Shown here: positions 9,806 through 20,122 of the stretch, piece after piece | Layout: every line of letters starts with the position of its first letter | How positions within the stretch are numbered: the stretch's first letter is position 1 | NCBI RefSeq assembly: GCF_027938815.1 | Contig: NZ_CP115913.1 | Coordinates: 1,770,001-1,834,000 of the forward strand | Origin: Oceanirhabdus sp. W0125-5 | GTDB taxonomy: Bacteria; Bacillota; Clostridia; Clostridiales; Clostridiaceae | Direction: 5' to 3' | DNA: 64,000 bases | Program-made: the position numbers and the translations under genes | Notes under the pieces: generated by a model | The model's database searches: none | The model's input: the letters and a program-made list of their open reading frames with translations, nothing else | What the model was told of the DNA's origin: nothing

Positions 9806-10258
9806 AATGGAGAATGGTGAATTAAGAATGGAGAATGATGGACATTTCTCTCCGAGAAATTTTAATTGTATTGTTCTTTAGAGAAAAACATTTTACTCGT
9901 TTCATTTTAAATGAAACATTGTAGTTTGAATTTAATATTTTTGTAGAAAACCAATATGTAAAAAACTGATTATAGATAATCTATAATCAGTTTTTTTAAA
10001 ATCAGAAAAAATTTCTTAAGTAAATATCTAATTAAGATTTAAGTATATTTTGGAAATTGACTTCAAACTATATTTTATTTGTTGTCAATCAATAAAATAT
10101 AGTTTGTTTGATTTTTAAGAAATGTTGTAATTTAGTACAATATTTTATTGCAGATAAAATGAGTAGACTTTTCAAATCTATAGACAAATAAGATGTGGTT
10201 TCTGACATTAGTCAGAAACATCCATCATTCTACATTATACATTATCAATTATACATTT
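9806..10258 (+). repeat. Heptad-ended hairpin element, copy 3 (long form, F to C, with internal terminator)
   Basis: The left half (9806-9945) has TGGAGAA-type units, the F hairpin and the GTTTCATT/AATGAAAC hairpin. The right half (about 10125-10258) has GTACAATATTTTAT, GATAAAATGAG, the C hairpin TTTCTGAC/GTCAGAAA and an array of TTATACA/TTATCAA units. About 190 bases are inserted at the centre, with a terminator-like hairpin at 9957-9998 and a second stem CAAACTATATTTTAT/ATAAAATATAGTTTG at about 10066-10109. Confidence 0.8.
9957..9998 (+). terminator. Terminator-like hairpin inside long repeat copy 3
   Basis: AAAAAACTGATTATAGAT and ATCTATAATCAGTTTTTTT form a long stem ending in seven T residues. 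It is the first strong terminator after apeB. Nearly the same hairpin occurs at 33968-33996 and 45874-45906, in each case at the centre of a long repeat copy. Confidence 0.8.
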
Positions 10259-10377
10259 GATTAAGGGTTTCAGAGAGAAGGGCTTTTTCAGTGTTTGATT
10301 TAGAAACAACAAACTAATAATTTTCATGAATTGGGGATAAAATACATGAAGAGTTAAGAATTGAAAGGAGAAGGCTT

Positions 10378-13300
10378 ATGCTTTGGCTAATTTTCACTTT
10401 AACTGGAATATGTATTTTATTCCTATTTTCTTTTGTACATATGATAAATAATAAAGATAAATTAGATATTTTATATAATGAAATTGATAGATTTAAAGAA
10501 TGTTATAAAAGTTTCAAAGAAGATAATATTTCATATAAATATAAAAATTTAAAGAAGAAAGATAAAAAAAGAATTATAGATCAAGTAAAAATGAGTTACG
10601 AATATATTCAAAAAAGTTATAATAGGCTTATTTCATATAAACTTGAGAATATAAATAATTGTGAAAGATGGTTAGTTGATAATATAAGTATTATTGAAAA
10701 AGAGTATAAAATTTTAACTAGAGCACTAAGTGATAATGAAATATATAGTTTACCTACATATATAAAAATTAATAATAAGACATTAAAGAAATATCCTAGA
10801 ATACTGCTTTTAACTATGAAATATATAAAAGAAAATGAAGAGGTATTGTGTAAAGAAAATATAATCATGGCTTTTAAAGAATTTGAAAAAGAAGGTAGAC
10901 TTTCATATAGAGAACTTAACTTTTTAAAATCATGTATTAGCTTTTCATTAATTCAGTGCATTAGTGTTCTTGCAGGACAAATAGCATTATTGACAGAAGA
11001 AGAGGAAATTGCTTGTGAATTAATTGAGAAATTGAAAGAAAACTTAATAGATGAAACTGGATTTATTGAAATTTTTAATGATTATTATAAAAGGAATAAA
11101 TTTTTCTTTATTAATAAAACATTAGATTATTTACATGAATATAGCGAAAATAATATTCCCATGTATAACATTTATAATAATCTTGTAAAGACCAACAATA
11201 TTGATGAAGAAGAGATTTCAAATAAATCTAAAAAGTTTTTAATAAAAAAAGAAAGAGAAATCTCTAGACATGTAAAAAGCTTAAATTTAATTGAAAAAAT
11301 TCAATGGGAAAATTGTATAACTGAGATTTCATATGTTGAGAAAATCTTATTAAATGATCCATTGAAGGTATATAATGAAATGGATTTAGAATCAAAAAAG
11401 TTATATAGAAGTAAAATTGAAAATATGTCCAGGAAATTTAGGATTAATGAATTTGATATAGTAGATTTTATTTTAAGTAAATGTGAATCAGAAAAAGAAA
11501 AGATTAAAAAACATGTTGGGTATTATCTTGTGGATTATGGACAAAAAGCTTTATTAAAAAAATACGGGGGAATATTTAGATATTCTTTTATAAACAAGAA
11601 AAACCTAGTAAAAATATATGTATTTGCAAATATAATATTAACAGTTTTTTTTATAACAACATTATTGAGAGGGGTATATTTAATTGACAATGAAAAAGAT
11701 TTAATTAAATATATTATACCTGGAATATTGTTAATTGCTCCTTTTAGTCAATTATCAGTTACATTGATTAATTGGGTTGTTTCTATAAGAAAAAATCCAG
11801 AAATAATACCTAAAATTGATTTTTCTAATGGAATTCCTAAAGAGAGCAAAACTTGTGTTGTTATACCTTGCATGTTTAATAATAATGAAGATATTAAAGC
11901 ATTAGTTGATAAACTTGAAATTTATTTCTTGGGAAATAAGGATGATAATATTTATTTTACTTTATTAGGTGATTATGTAGATAATAATGTCTATAAGAAA
12001 GACGAAGACGAAAAATTGAAGAATTATTCTTTAAAGTGTATTGCATCTTTAAATGAGAAATATAAGGAACATAGTAAGTTTAATATTTTTATTAGAAAAA
12101 GAGTATTCAACCATAGAGATAAATATTGGATGGGGTGGGAAAGAAAAAGAGGTAAGTTAGTTGAGTTTAATAAGCTTTTAAGAGGAGATAAAAATACTAC
12201 ATTCGAAGTTTTAGGAGGAGACCTTCAAAAACTTCAAGAGTGTAAACATATAATTACTCTTGATGAAGATACGTTTTTACCAATTGGAGCTTGTAAAAAA
12301 CTTATCGGAGCAATGGAACATATACTTAATAAACCTGTTTATAATAATAAAACACACAAGGTTATTAGAGGATATACAATAATTCAGCCTAGAATAAGTA
12401 TAAATTATGTTTCGTATACTAAAAGCTTGTTTTCAAGAATATTTAGTGGAGATAGTGGTTTTGATATATATACAAGAGCAGTTTCCGATATTTATCAAGA
12501 TTTATTTAAAGAAGGGATATTCACTGGCAAAGGTATTTATAACATAGATATGTTTAATAATGTTTTAAATGATGAAATACCAGAATATACTGTGCTTAGT
12601 CATGACCTTATAGAAGGTTCCTTTGTTAAATGTGGATTAGCAACGGATATTGAATTTATTGATAGTTATCCAAGTAGTTATTACTCTTTCTGTAAGAGAT
12701 TACATAGATGGGTAAGAGGAGATTGGCAACTTTTAAATTTTTTAAAAAGAAAAAATCTTAAACTTCTCAATAAAATTCAAATTATTGATAATATGAGGAG
12801 AAGTTTAATATCACCTAGTATTAGTGCTATTATAATTTTTTCTTTGTTAAATATACTGCCCAATGATAAAGGGGTATGGTTAGCTGCAGCGCTTGTTTCT
12901 TATGTTATGCCTGTTTTAATAAATATTAGTGAAGTAGTTTTTCTTAAAGCCAAGACTTATGGTCTTCTTTATGATTATAAGAACTACAAAAACACTATAG
13001 AAAGAATATTAGTTATAATAGCTTTTATACCATATAACTCATACTTAATTATAGATGCTATTGTAAGAACTCTATATAGAATGTTTTTATCAAAGAAAAA
13101 TCTTCTACAATGGACACCTGCAAGTACTATAGAAAAAAATTCAAATAACAGTCTTTTATTTTATGTTAAAGAGATGAAGTTTGCTCCTATATTTGCTGTT
13201 ATCGTTATGCTTATTTCATATGCTTACAATGTGGATTTAATGATGTATTATTTTTTTCCTTGCGGATTATGGTTTTTAAGTCCATACATTGCTTATAGTA

Positions 13301-16300
13301 TAAGCAGAGAATGTGATGATGATAATAATCAAGAGAATGTGATTAAAAATGATAGAGAATATTTAAGAAGAATAGCTAGAAAGACTTGGGGTTATTTTGA
13401 AGACTGTGTAAAGGAAGAGACGAATTTCCTTGGAATTGATAATATTCAAGTAGATCCTAAAGTTCCTTTAGCTGAAAGAACATCACCTACTAATATAGGA
13501 ATGGCAATAACATCCAATATATGCGCATATGATTTTGGGTATATTTCCATGATTGATGCAGTGGAACGTATAGAAAATACCATAGATTCAGTTATTAAGT
13601 TAGAGAAACTTAATGGTCATCTATTTAACTGGTATGATGTAAGGACATTAAAGCCATTAGAACCTAAATTTATTTCTACAGTGGATAGTGGTAATCTTAT
13701 TTCATATCTATATTTAGCTAAAAGATTTTTAGAGAGTACTAGTAATAGTTTTTTGTTGAATAAAAATCGTATAAACGGTTTAAGAGATACACTAGAACTT
13801 TTAAGTTTAGAATATGGAGATAGGTTGGGAGATAAGGAGCTATTATTTAATGCCTATGAAAATATTAAATCAATAGGTAATCAAATGAATTATTATAATT
13901 ATAAAAGAATAACTAGATATTTAACAGGGTTATTACAAGAATTGAAAGTATTAGATAGTAAAGGATTCTGGTTAAGTAAAACAGAAGATTTATTAAAATC
14001 TTTTGAAAAAGAAAATAGGTACTTTAATTATGATTTACTGAATGAATTGAATGCAGGCAACATAACTTACGGTGAATTTTTTAAGATGAAAGATGACACT
14101 AAATTTAAAAGTATTAAAAAAAATATTATTGATTTAAATACTAAAATAAATAAACTCATTGAGAAAATAGATATTTTAATAGATGATACAGAATTTCAGA
14201 CTTTATATAATAAAGAGTTGGGATTATTTTCTATTGGATACGATGTAAATAATAATAAATTAAGTGAGAATTCCTATGATTTGATTGCTTCAGAAGCTAG
14301 AATTACAAGTTTTATGGCGATAGTTAAAGGTGATGTACCTGTAGAGCATTGGTTTAAGCTAGGACGAAATCTTTTTATGGTAAAAAACAAGAGAGTATTT
14401 GCATCATGGAGTGGTACTACATTTGAATATTTTATGCCCTCCTTACTATTAAAAGATTTTAAAGGTAGCGCTTTTGAAGAAATGAGTAATGGAGTTTTGT
14501 GTGCCCAAAAAAATTTTGGTGAAGAATACTCAGTACCATTTGGGGTATCTGAAAGTGGGTATTTTGGATTTGATGTAAATGATAATTATCAATATAAAGC
14601 ATTTGGTGTTCCTGCTTTAGCAATGAAAAATATTCTTAATCCAGATTTAGTTATATCACCCTATTCTACTTTCTTGTTGATGATGATGAATAAAAAAGAT
14701 TGTTTAGAGAACTTAAAAAAATTACGAGACCTTGGAATGGAAGGTAAATATGGATTATATGAAGCTATTGATTTTACTAAAAGAAGAATGAAAAGAGATA
14801 AAGAATATGAAATAATCAAGTCCTTTATGATTCATCATCAAGGTATGACACTTATGGCATTAAATAATATTATAAATAATAACAGATTAAAAGAGCTTTT
14901 TCATTCAATACCAAATGTTAAATGTATGGAAAGAATGCTTATGGAGAATATTCCAAACAGTATAATTTTTGATAGTAAAAAGGTAAATAAGATATATCAT
15001 TTTAAAGAAGAAAAGAAAAGGTATATAAGAAAATTTAAAAATGTAAATCTTCTTATACCTGAAATTCATATTATGAGCAATGAAAAATACAGTAGTTTAC
15101 TTTCTTATAATGGTAAAGGGGTAAGTAAAAGAAATAATATTTGTCTTAATTATTATAATAAGGATTATGTTTCTGAAGAGGGTGGAATATTATTATTCAT
15201 TAATATTGATAAAGAAAGATTCTGGTGTCTTTCAGATGTTAATAAATATGATAATGGATATGGCGAAGTAGTATTTAAACATAATGATGCTTCATTTATT
15301 AGTTCTGGCAAAGAGGTTTATGTTAATTATAGATGTACTTTAGAAAAAAATGATGCATTAGAATATAGAATTGTTGAATTAATGAACAATGGAAAAGAAA
15401 CAAGAAATATAGAATTGTACAGTTATTGTGAAGTAATCTTGAGTGAGTTACAAGCTCATAGTGCTCACCCTGCATTTGGAAAATTATTTATGAGTACAGA
15501 ATACTTAGAGAAAGAAGAAATACTTGTTTGTAAAAAAAGAAAAAGAAGCAAGGCAGATAAACCTATTTTGGGGTTTACTTACATTGTTGGTGAAGGAGAA
15601 AAGTATTTTCAAAGTAATAAAAGAAAAATTGTTGGAAGAGGATTAAAGGTAGAATATAATCCTGAAATTATTCAGAGTGGAGAATATGATAATAGTTCAG
15701 GGGATGTACTTGATCCAATTTTTTCTCATAAGATTAAATTGTCTTTAAATCCAGGAGAAAGAAAAAAGATATATTTTTGCTATGGTATAGCAGATTCAAT
15801 TGATGAAATAAAAGAGATATATTATAAAAATAATGATGAAATTAAAATTCATGAGAATATTAAAGGTTTTGAAGAAAAATGTTTTAACAATCTAGAAATA
15901 ATGGATATAAGTTCTGCAAGCTATCAGCTGATAATGAATATTTGTTCCAAGCTTATTTTTGGAAAAAGAAATACATGTGACTTAAAAGAAGGAGATTACC
16001 TGGGTACTCAACAAGATTTATGGAAGTATGGTATATCAGGTGATTATCCTATAATACAATTTGAAATTAATAAATGTACTGGGTTGTCTCATATCAAACA
16101 ATTATTAAAAGTATATCAATATTTGAAGATGTTAGATTTTAAGTTCGACATATTGATTTTATGTAGGGAACAACAAGGATATAATCAGCCAATAAAAGAT
16201 GCCGTATATTCAGAGATTGAGAGAGCTAATGTTGGAGATGTAATAAACAATAATGGTGGAATTTACATAAAAAATTATTATGAGTTAGATAAGAAAGATA

Positions 16301-18843
16301 TTGATGTATTCAAGTATGTTAGTGTTTTGCAATTTAATGATATTGAAGGACCATTGTTTATTCAGATACCTTTTGAAAAGAAAGATACCTTAGAAGAAGA
16401 GAAAAATCAAGTTTTTATTGATAATAGCAATCATGAAAAATTAGGTGAAAAACATGAAGGATTAAAATTTTTTAATGGTTATGGTGGCTTTAATGTTGGA
16501 GATAAGAGTTATGATATTATTTTAAAAGGGAAATTAAATACTCCTTCTCCTTGGTGTAATGTAATATCAAATGATGATATGGGGTTTATTGCAAGTGAGA
16601 GAGGAACAATGTATACATGGTTTAAAAATAGTAGAGAATTTAAAATTACCCCATGGAATAATAACGAAATTACAGATTTAGGGGAAGAATATTTATATAT
16701 TCGAGATAACAATGAGGGGAAAATATTTTCGATAACAAAAGCTCCTTTTAATGATGAAGGTGAAAGAAAAATTAAGCATGGCTTAGGATATTCTAAATTT
16801 GAATATGTTTATAATGGAACCTATTTTAAAATGATTGTATTTATGAATAGTGAAAAAAATATAAAACATATACATGTAAAAATTAAAAATAGTGAGTCAT
16901 GTAAAAAAGATTTCACTTTAATGTACTTTGCTGGTTTAGTTCTTGGAGTAAATGAAGGTGGCAATAGAAGGTATATCAGAACCAATATTAATAGAGAATA
17001 TGAATATATTTACGCAGATAATCCTTATAACTTTTCCTTTAAAAATAGCAAGGTTTTCTTGAAAATATTAGATGGTGTTAATGTAAAATTTACTGGTGAT
17101 AGATATGAAGTAATTAAAGGCGGCAGTATTTCTTATCCAAAAGGAATTATGATGAATAATATATATGAAGTTGTAGGAATAAATAACAGTAGTTGCCTAT
17201 ACTCAGAGAGCAGTGTAAGTTTAAAAGAAAATGAAGAGAAGGATATTCATATTATTTTAGGTGCTGGTGAGACAATAGCTGAAATTGAGGAACTTATTAA
17301 AACATGCAATGAGCATGATTCTGCTTCATATGAGTATTTAAGAACTCAGAGATATTGGAAGGGTATGGTTAATAAATTACAGGTTGAAACACCAGATCCA
17401 TCTTTTGATATAATGATGAACAGTTGGCTTATTTATCAAATCTATAGTTGTAGATATAAAGCAAGAAGTGCCTTTTATCAAAGTGGAGGAGCATATGGAT
17501 TTAGAGATCAACTTCAAGATTTAATTCCAATAATTATTTTCAATAAAGAAGAAGTGAGAAAATATATTTTAGAAGCATCAAAAAGAATGTTCAAAGAAGG
17601 AGATGTTCTCCATTGGTGGCATCAATATATTGGAAGTGGAATAAGAACTAGATTCAGTGATGACCTGCTATGGTTACCTTATGTAGTTATTGAGTATATA
17701 AGTAAAAGTGGCGATTATAGTATTTTAGATGAAGAAACCACCTACTTAGATGGAGAAGCATTGAAAGAAAATGAATGCGAAAAATATGGTATTTATGAAG
17801 AGGGAAAAGAGAAGGGCACTCTTTTTGATAAATGTATAAAAATTATAAGAAGAGGATGTAGATTTGGTGATAATAACCTGCCACTAATGGGGTGTGGAGA
17901 CTGGAATGACGGAATGAACAATATTGGTAATAAAGGTAGAGGAGAGAGTGTGTGGCTTGGAGAATTTTTATACGATATCATATTGAAATTTATTGAATTA
18001 TGTAAATTCAAGGGAGCAAATGACTTAGTAAATGAATTAATGAAAAATTCTTTTGATATTGAAAGAGCCATTAATACAAGTGCATGGGATGGCGAATGGT
18101 ATAGAAGAGCATATTTTGATGACGGAACTCCATTAGGTTCATGGCAAAATGAAGATTGTATAATAGATATGATATCTCAAGCATGGAGTGTAATAAGCAA
18201 TGTAGGTGAAAAAGAGAAAACACAAAAAGCTATGGAAAGTGCTGAAAAATACTTAGTAGACTATGAAAATGGATTAATAAAACTCTTAGATCCACCATTT
18301 CGTAATTGCAAAGAAGAACCAGGATATATTAAAGGATATATTAGTGGAATAAGAGAAAACGGAGGTCAATATACTCATGGTGTAATTTGGGGAATTATTG
18401 CTTATATTATGTTGAATCAAGAGGAAAAAGGTTATAGGCTTATGTCTATGATAAATCCAATTAATAAAACTAAGCACTTAAGAGATTGTGAAACATATAA
18501 AAAAGAACCATATGTTACATGTGCAGATGTATATTCTAATGAAAGTAATATTGGATTGGGAGGATGGAGTTGGTATACAGGAAGTGCCTCTTGGTATTAC
18601 AGATTAGGAATTGAGTACTTATTAGGATTTAAAATTATTGAAGGGCAAAAAATAATGATAAATCCAAAGGTACCAGATTCATGGGAAGAATTTAAAATAA
18701 AATATAAAAATGAAGAGGCCATATATAATATAACTCTTAAGAAAGGAGAGCGTTATAAGATTATTATAAATGGGGAACGCTTTAATGAAGATTATATACC
18801 ACTTTATGAAAAAGGAAATTATGAAGTGATAATAACCTTTTAA
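10378..18843 (+). CDS. ndvB: Cyclic beta-1,2-glucan synthase (NdvB/Cgs family), 2821 aa
   Basis: Giant membrane enzyme that makes beta-1,2-glucan from UDP-glucose and cyclises it. From the N-terminus: a membrane span at 3-25, a soluble helical region, two spans at about 405-470, then a GT84-type glycosyltransferase domain with WERKRGK near 585, the metal-binding LDEDT near 628 and HRWVRGDWQ (QxxRW-like site) near 776. More spans follow at about 805-975. Next is the glucoamylase-like transglycosylation domain (AERTSPTNIGM near 1031, SEARITSF near 1300, HHQGMTLM near 1485). The C-terminal half is GH94-like, with YGFRDQLQD near 2370 and CGDWNDGMN near 2506. Length and order match proteobacterial and the few known Firmicutes enzymes. 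It is a lone gene; AAAGGAGAAGG precedes the ATG. The exact product is inferred. Confidence 0.87.
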   Translation: MLWLIFTLTGICILFLFSFVHMINNKDKLDILYNEIDRFKECYKSFKEDNISYKYKNLKKKDKKRIIDQVKMSYEYIQKSYNRLISYKLENINNCERWLVDNISIIEKEYKILTRALSDNEIYSLPTYIKINNKTLKKYPRILLLTMKYIKENEEVLCKENIIMAFKEFEKEGRLSYRELNFLKSCISFSLIQCISVLAGQIALLTEEEEIACELIEKLKENLIDETGFIEIFNDYYKRNKFFFINKTLDYLHEYSENNIPMYNIYNNLVKTNNIDEEEISNKSKKFLIKKEREISRHVKSLNLIEKIQWENCITEISYVEKILLNDPLKVYNEMDLESKKLYRSKIENMSRKFRINEFDIVDFILSKCESEKEKIKKHVGYYLVDYGQKALLKKYGGIFRYSFINKKNLVKIYVFANIILTVFFITTLLRGVYLIDNEKDLIKYIIPGILLIAPFSQLSVTLINWVVSIRKNPEIIPKIDFSNGIPKESKTCVVIPCMFNNNEDIKALVDKLEIYFLGNKDDNIYFTLLGDYVDNNVYKKDEDEKLKNYSLKCIASLNEKYKEHSKFNIFIRKRVFNHRDKYWMGWERKRGKLVEFNKLLRGDKNTTFEVLGGDLQKLQECKHIITLDEDTFLPIGACKKLIGAMEHILNKPVYNNKTHKVIRGYTIIQPRISINYVSYTKSLFSRIFSGDSGFDIYTRAVSDIYQDLFKEGIFTGKGIYNIDMFNNVLNDEIPEYTVLSHDLIEGSFVKCGLATDIEFIDSYPSSYYSFCKRLHRWVRGDWQLLNFLKRKNLKLLNKIQIIDNMRRSLISPSISAIIIFSLLNILPNDKGVWLAAALVSYVMPVLINISEVVFLKAKTYGLLYDYKNYKNTIERILVIIAFIPYNSYLIIDAIVRTLYRMFLSKKNLLQWTPASTIEKNSNNSLLFYVKEMKFAPIFAVIVMLISYAYNVDLMMYYFFPCGLWFLSPYIAYSISRECDDDNNQENVIKNDREYLRRIARKTWGYFEDCVKEETNFLGIDNIQVDPKVPLAERTSPTNIGMAITSNICAYDFGYISMIDAVERIENTIDSVIKLEKLNGHLFNWYDVRTLKPLEPKFISTVDSGNLISYLYLAKRFLESTSNSFLLNKNRINGLRDTLELLSLEYGDRLGDKELLFNAYENIKSIGNQMNYYNYKRITRYLTGLLQELKVLDSKGFWLSKTEDLLKSFEKENRYFNYDLLNELNAGNITYGEFFKMKDDTKFKSIKKNIIDLNTKINKLIEKIDILIDDTEFQTLYNKELGLFSIGYDVNNNKLSENSYDLIASEARITSFMAIVKGDVPVEHWFKLGRNLFMVKNKRVFASWSGTTFEYFMPSLLLKDFKGSAFEEMSNGVLCAQKNFGEEYSVPFGVSESGYFGFDVNDNYQYKAFGVPALAMKNILNPDLVISPYSTFLLMMMNKKDCLENLKKLRDLGMEGKYGLYEAIDFTKRRMKRDKEYEIIKSFMIHHQGMTLMALNNIINNNRLKELFHSIPNVKCMERMLMENIPNSIIFDSKKVNKIYHFKEEKKRYIRKFKNVNLLIPEIHIMSNEKYSSLLSYNGKGVSKRNNICLNYYNKDYVSEEGGILLFINIDKERFWCLSDVNKYDNGYGEVVFKHNDASFISSGKEVYVNYRCTLEKNDALEYRIVELMNNGKETRNIELYSYCEVILSELQAHSAHPAFGKLFMSTEYLEKEEILVCKKRKRSKADKPILGFTYIVGEGEKYFQSNKRKIVGRGLKVEYNPEIIQSGEYDNSSGDVLDPIFSHKIKLSLNPGERKKIYFCYGIADSIDEIKEIYYKNNDEIKIHENIKGFEEKCFNNLEIMDISSASYQLIMNICSKLIFGKRNTCDLKEGDYLGTQQDLWKYGISGDYPIIQFEINKCTGLSHIKQLLKVYQYLKMLDFKFDILILCREQQGYNQPIKDAVYSEIERANVGDVINNNGGIYIKNYYELDKKDIDVFKYVSVLQFNDIEGPLFIQIPFEKKDTLEEEKNQVFIDNSNHEKLGEKHEGLKFFNGYGGFNVGDKSYDIILKGKLNTPSPWCNVISNDDMGFIASERGTMYTWFKNSREFKITPWNNNEITDLGEEYLYIRDNNEGKIFSITKAPFNDEGERKIKHGLGYSKFEYVYNGTYFKMIVFMNSEKNIKHIHVKIKNSESCKKDFTLMYFAGLVLGVNEGGNRRYIRTNINREYEYIYADNPYNFSFKNSKVFLKILDGVNVKFTGDRYEVIKGGSISYPKGIMMNNIYEVVGINNSSCLYSESSVSLKENEEKDIHIILGAGETIAEIEELIKTCNEHDSASYEYLRTQRYWKGMVNKLQVETPDPSFDIMMNSWLIYQIYSCRYKARSAFYQSGGAYGFRDQLQDLIPIIIFNKEEVRKYILEASKRMFKEGDVLHWWHQYIGSGIRTRFSDDLLWLPYVVIEYISKSGDYSILDEETTYLDGEALKENECEKYGIYEEGKEKGTLFDKCIKIIRRGCRFGDNNLPLMGCGDWNDGMNNIGNKGRGESVWLGEFLYDIILKFIELCKFKGANDLVNELMKNSFDIERAINTSAWDGEWYRRAYFDDGTPLGSWQNEDCIIDMISQAWSVISNVGEKEKTQKAMESAEKYLVDYENGLIKLLDPPFRNCKEEPGYIKGYISGIRENGGQYTHGVIWGIIAYIMLNQEEKGYRLMSMINPINKTKHLRDCETYKKEPYVTCADVYSNESNIGLGGWSWYTGSASWYYRLGIEYLLGFKIIEGQKIMINPKVPDSWEEFKIKYKNEEAIYNITLKKGERYKIIINGERFNEDYIPLYEKGNYEVIITF

Positions 18844-18847
18844 AACA

Positions 18848-19104
18848 AATGTATAATGTATAATTGATAATGGAGAATGATGGATGGTTCTGACCAAAGG
18901 TCAGAACCTACATCTTATTGTTTAACTAACAAGAAAATTTAACTCGTTTCATTTGTAATGAAACATTGTACTTAAAATACAATATTTTATTTTTAAATGA
19001 AATTAGTAAAAACTTCTTGTCCAAAAGAACAATAAAATGTAGCTTCTGCCCCTAAAGGCAGAAGCATCCATCATTCTCCATTCTACATTTTCCATTCTCC
19101 ATTT
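18848..19104 (+). repeat. Heptad-ended hairpin element, copy 4 (full, C-type hairpin at both ends)
   Basis: Left array of TGTATAA/TGGAGAA units, hairpin GGTTCTGACC/GGTCAGAACC, GTTTCATT/AATGAAAC, central TTGTACTT/AATACAA, TTTTATT/AATGAAA, C hairpin GCTTCTGCC/GGCAGAAGC and a right array of TTCTCCA units. The inner order is F to C, but the F hairpin is replaced by a C-type one. It starts five bases after the ndvB stop. Confidence 0.85.
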
Positions 19105-19108
19105 CTTT

Positions 19109-19336
19109 TTAGTATGTTTCTTCTTCGTCTTCAGAAGTTTTTAATATTGAGTCATAAGTATAATCGAATTCAGCTTGTGCAATATTATTACTTACTATAG
19201 GATCTACAACATTATCAGGAAGAGCAACATGATCTTGCGGTCCTTGAGATAATACCTGTTTTTCTCCTGCTTCTAGAAATTCACGTTGATGAGGTCCATA
19301 AAGATTATTTTTTGTTTCTTTAGAATATCTTTCCAT
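19109..19336 (-). CDS. Small acidic hypothetical protein (75 aa)
   Basis: The start is the ATG at 19336, placed by GAAAGGATG seven to twelve bases upstream; longer readings in this frame run through an AT-rich, low-complexity region without a ribosome binding site. The protein begins MERYSKETKNNLYGPHQREF, is soluble, rich in Gln, Asp and Glu, and ends in an acidic TSEDEEETY tail. I do not recognise a family. Its coding bias (varied amino acids, clear site, clean stop next to repeat copy 4) supports a real gene. It is divergent from the Trp T-box/trpS unit. Confidence 0.6.
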   Translation of the reverse strand: MERYSKETKNNLYGPHQREFLEAGEKQVLSQGPQDHVALPDNVVDPIVSNNIAQAEFDYTYDSILKTSEDEEETY

Positions 19337-19443
19337 ATAAAACATCCTTTCAAAATTACTTTTTTTAATATAAATTAACGAACTGCGATATCTATAGTAT
19401 TCCACATGAAAGAAAAAAAAACTTATAAAAAAGAAATTATATA

Positions 19444-19472
19444 TTGACAATTTTTATTAAAAGGTTTAATAT
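19444..19472 (+). promoter_or_regulatory. Sigma-A-type promoter for the trpS T-box transcript
   Basis: TTGACA at 19444-19449, 17-bp spacer, TAATAT at 19467-19472, about 60 bases before the T-box stem I. Confidence 0.7.
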
Positions 19473-19534
19473 GTACTATAAAATAATATATTTTAATTAC
19501 AATAAAATTTATAAATTCTTAGAAGAGAATTAGT

Positions 19535-19783
19535 AGTTTTGAAAACAGATTTACAGAGAATTATCAGTTGGTGAGATGATAATAATTATGTTCAAAATGA
19601 ATGGATCTCGGAGAATCAAGATGAAAAGGAATGTTCCTGAGTAGTTGACGACGTTGGCTTTACGTTATAAAAGCAGGATATGTATGTATCTGTATTGAGG
19701 AGAATTTTATTCTTGAAAATAGGTGGCAACACGTGTAAATACGTCCTATAAACTATGTGTATAGTTTATAGGACTTTTTTATT
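19535..19783 (+). promoter_or_regulatory. T-box leader responding to tRNA-Trp
   Basis: A T-box element that reads uncharged tRNA and controls trpS by antitermination. The specifier codon is probably TGG (Trp) at 19602-19604, following the GGTGAGA motif. The T-box consensus AGGTGGCAACACG is at 19721-19733, and its TGGC (19724-19727) matches a tRNA acceptor end GCCA, as expected for bacterial tRNA-Trp. The terminator stem GTCCTATAAACTA/TAGTTTATAGGAC ends in TTTTTT at 19742-19780. It is odd that a complete repeat (copy 5) separates the terminator from trpS. Confidence 0.9.
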
Positions 19784-19790
19784 GAAAACA

Positions 19791-20039
19791 AATTGAGAAT
19801 TGAGAATTGAGAATTGAGAATGATGGATGATTCTGCTGTCACAGAATCTACATTAACATTGGTCTTTAGAATAAAGGGATTTTACTTATTTTATTTAAAA
19901 ATAAAATATCGTATTTAAAATAAAATGTTTCAGCATTGATGAAACGAGTGAAATCTCATTGTCCAAGGAACAATAAGATTAAAATTTCTCGAAGAGAAAT
20001 GTCGTTCATTCTCAATTCTCCATTCTACACTCTCAATTT
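19791..20039 (+). repeat. Heptad-ended hairpin element, copy 5 (full, C to F)
   Basis: It starts with four exact tandem ATTGAGA units, then has the C-type hairpin GATTCTG/CAGAATC, TTTTATTT/AAATAAAA, TTTCA/TGAAACGAG, the TTGTCC/GGAACAATAAGATT hairpin, the F hairpin AATTTCTCGAAGAGAAAT and a right array of TTCTCAA/TTCTCCA units. It lies between the T-box terminator and the trpS start, so any antiterminated trpS transcript contains it. Confidence 0.85.
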
Positions 20040-20122
20040 CTTTAAAATTTTTCAATTAAGATTTATTTTTAGAATAACAAATTTTTTTGAACAAAAAATA
20101 TTTAATAGACGGAGGTAGAGTT

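Noticed and set aside
19936..20118. 60-codon plus-strand open frame before trpS
   Set aside because: It lies almost wholly inside repeat copy 5; its residues are just the translated hairpins and arrays, and it has no ribosome binding site.
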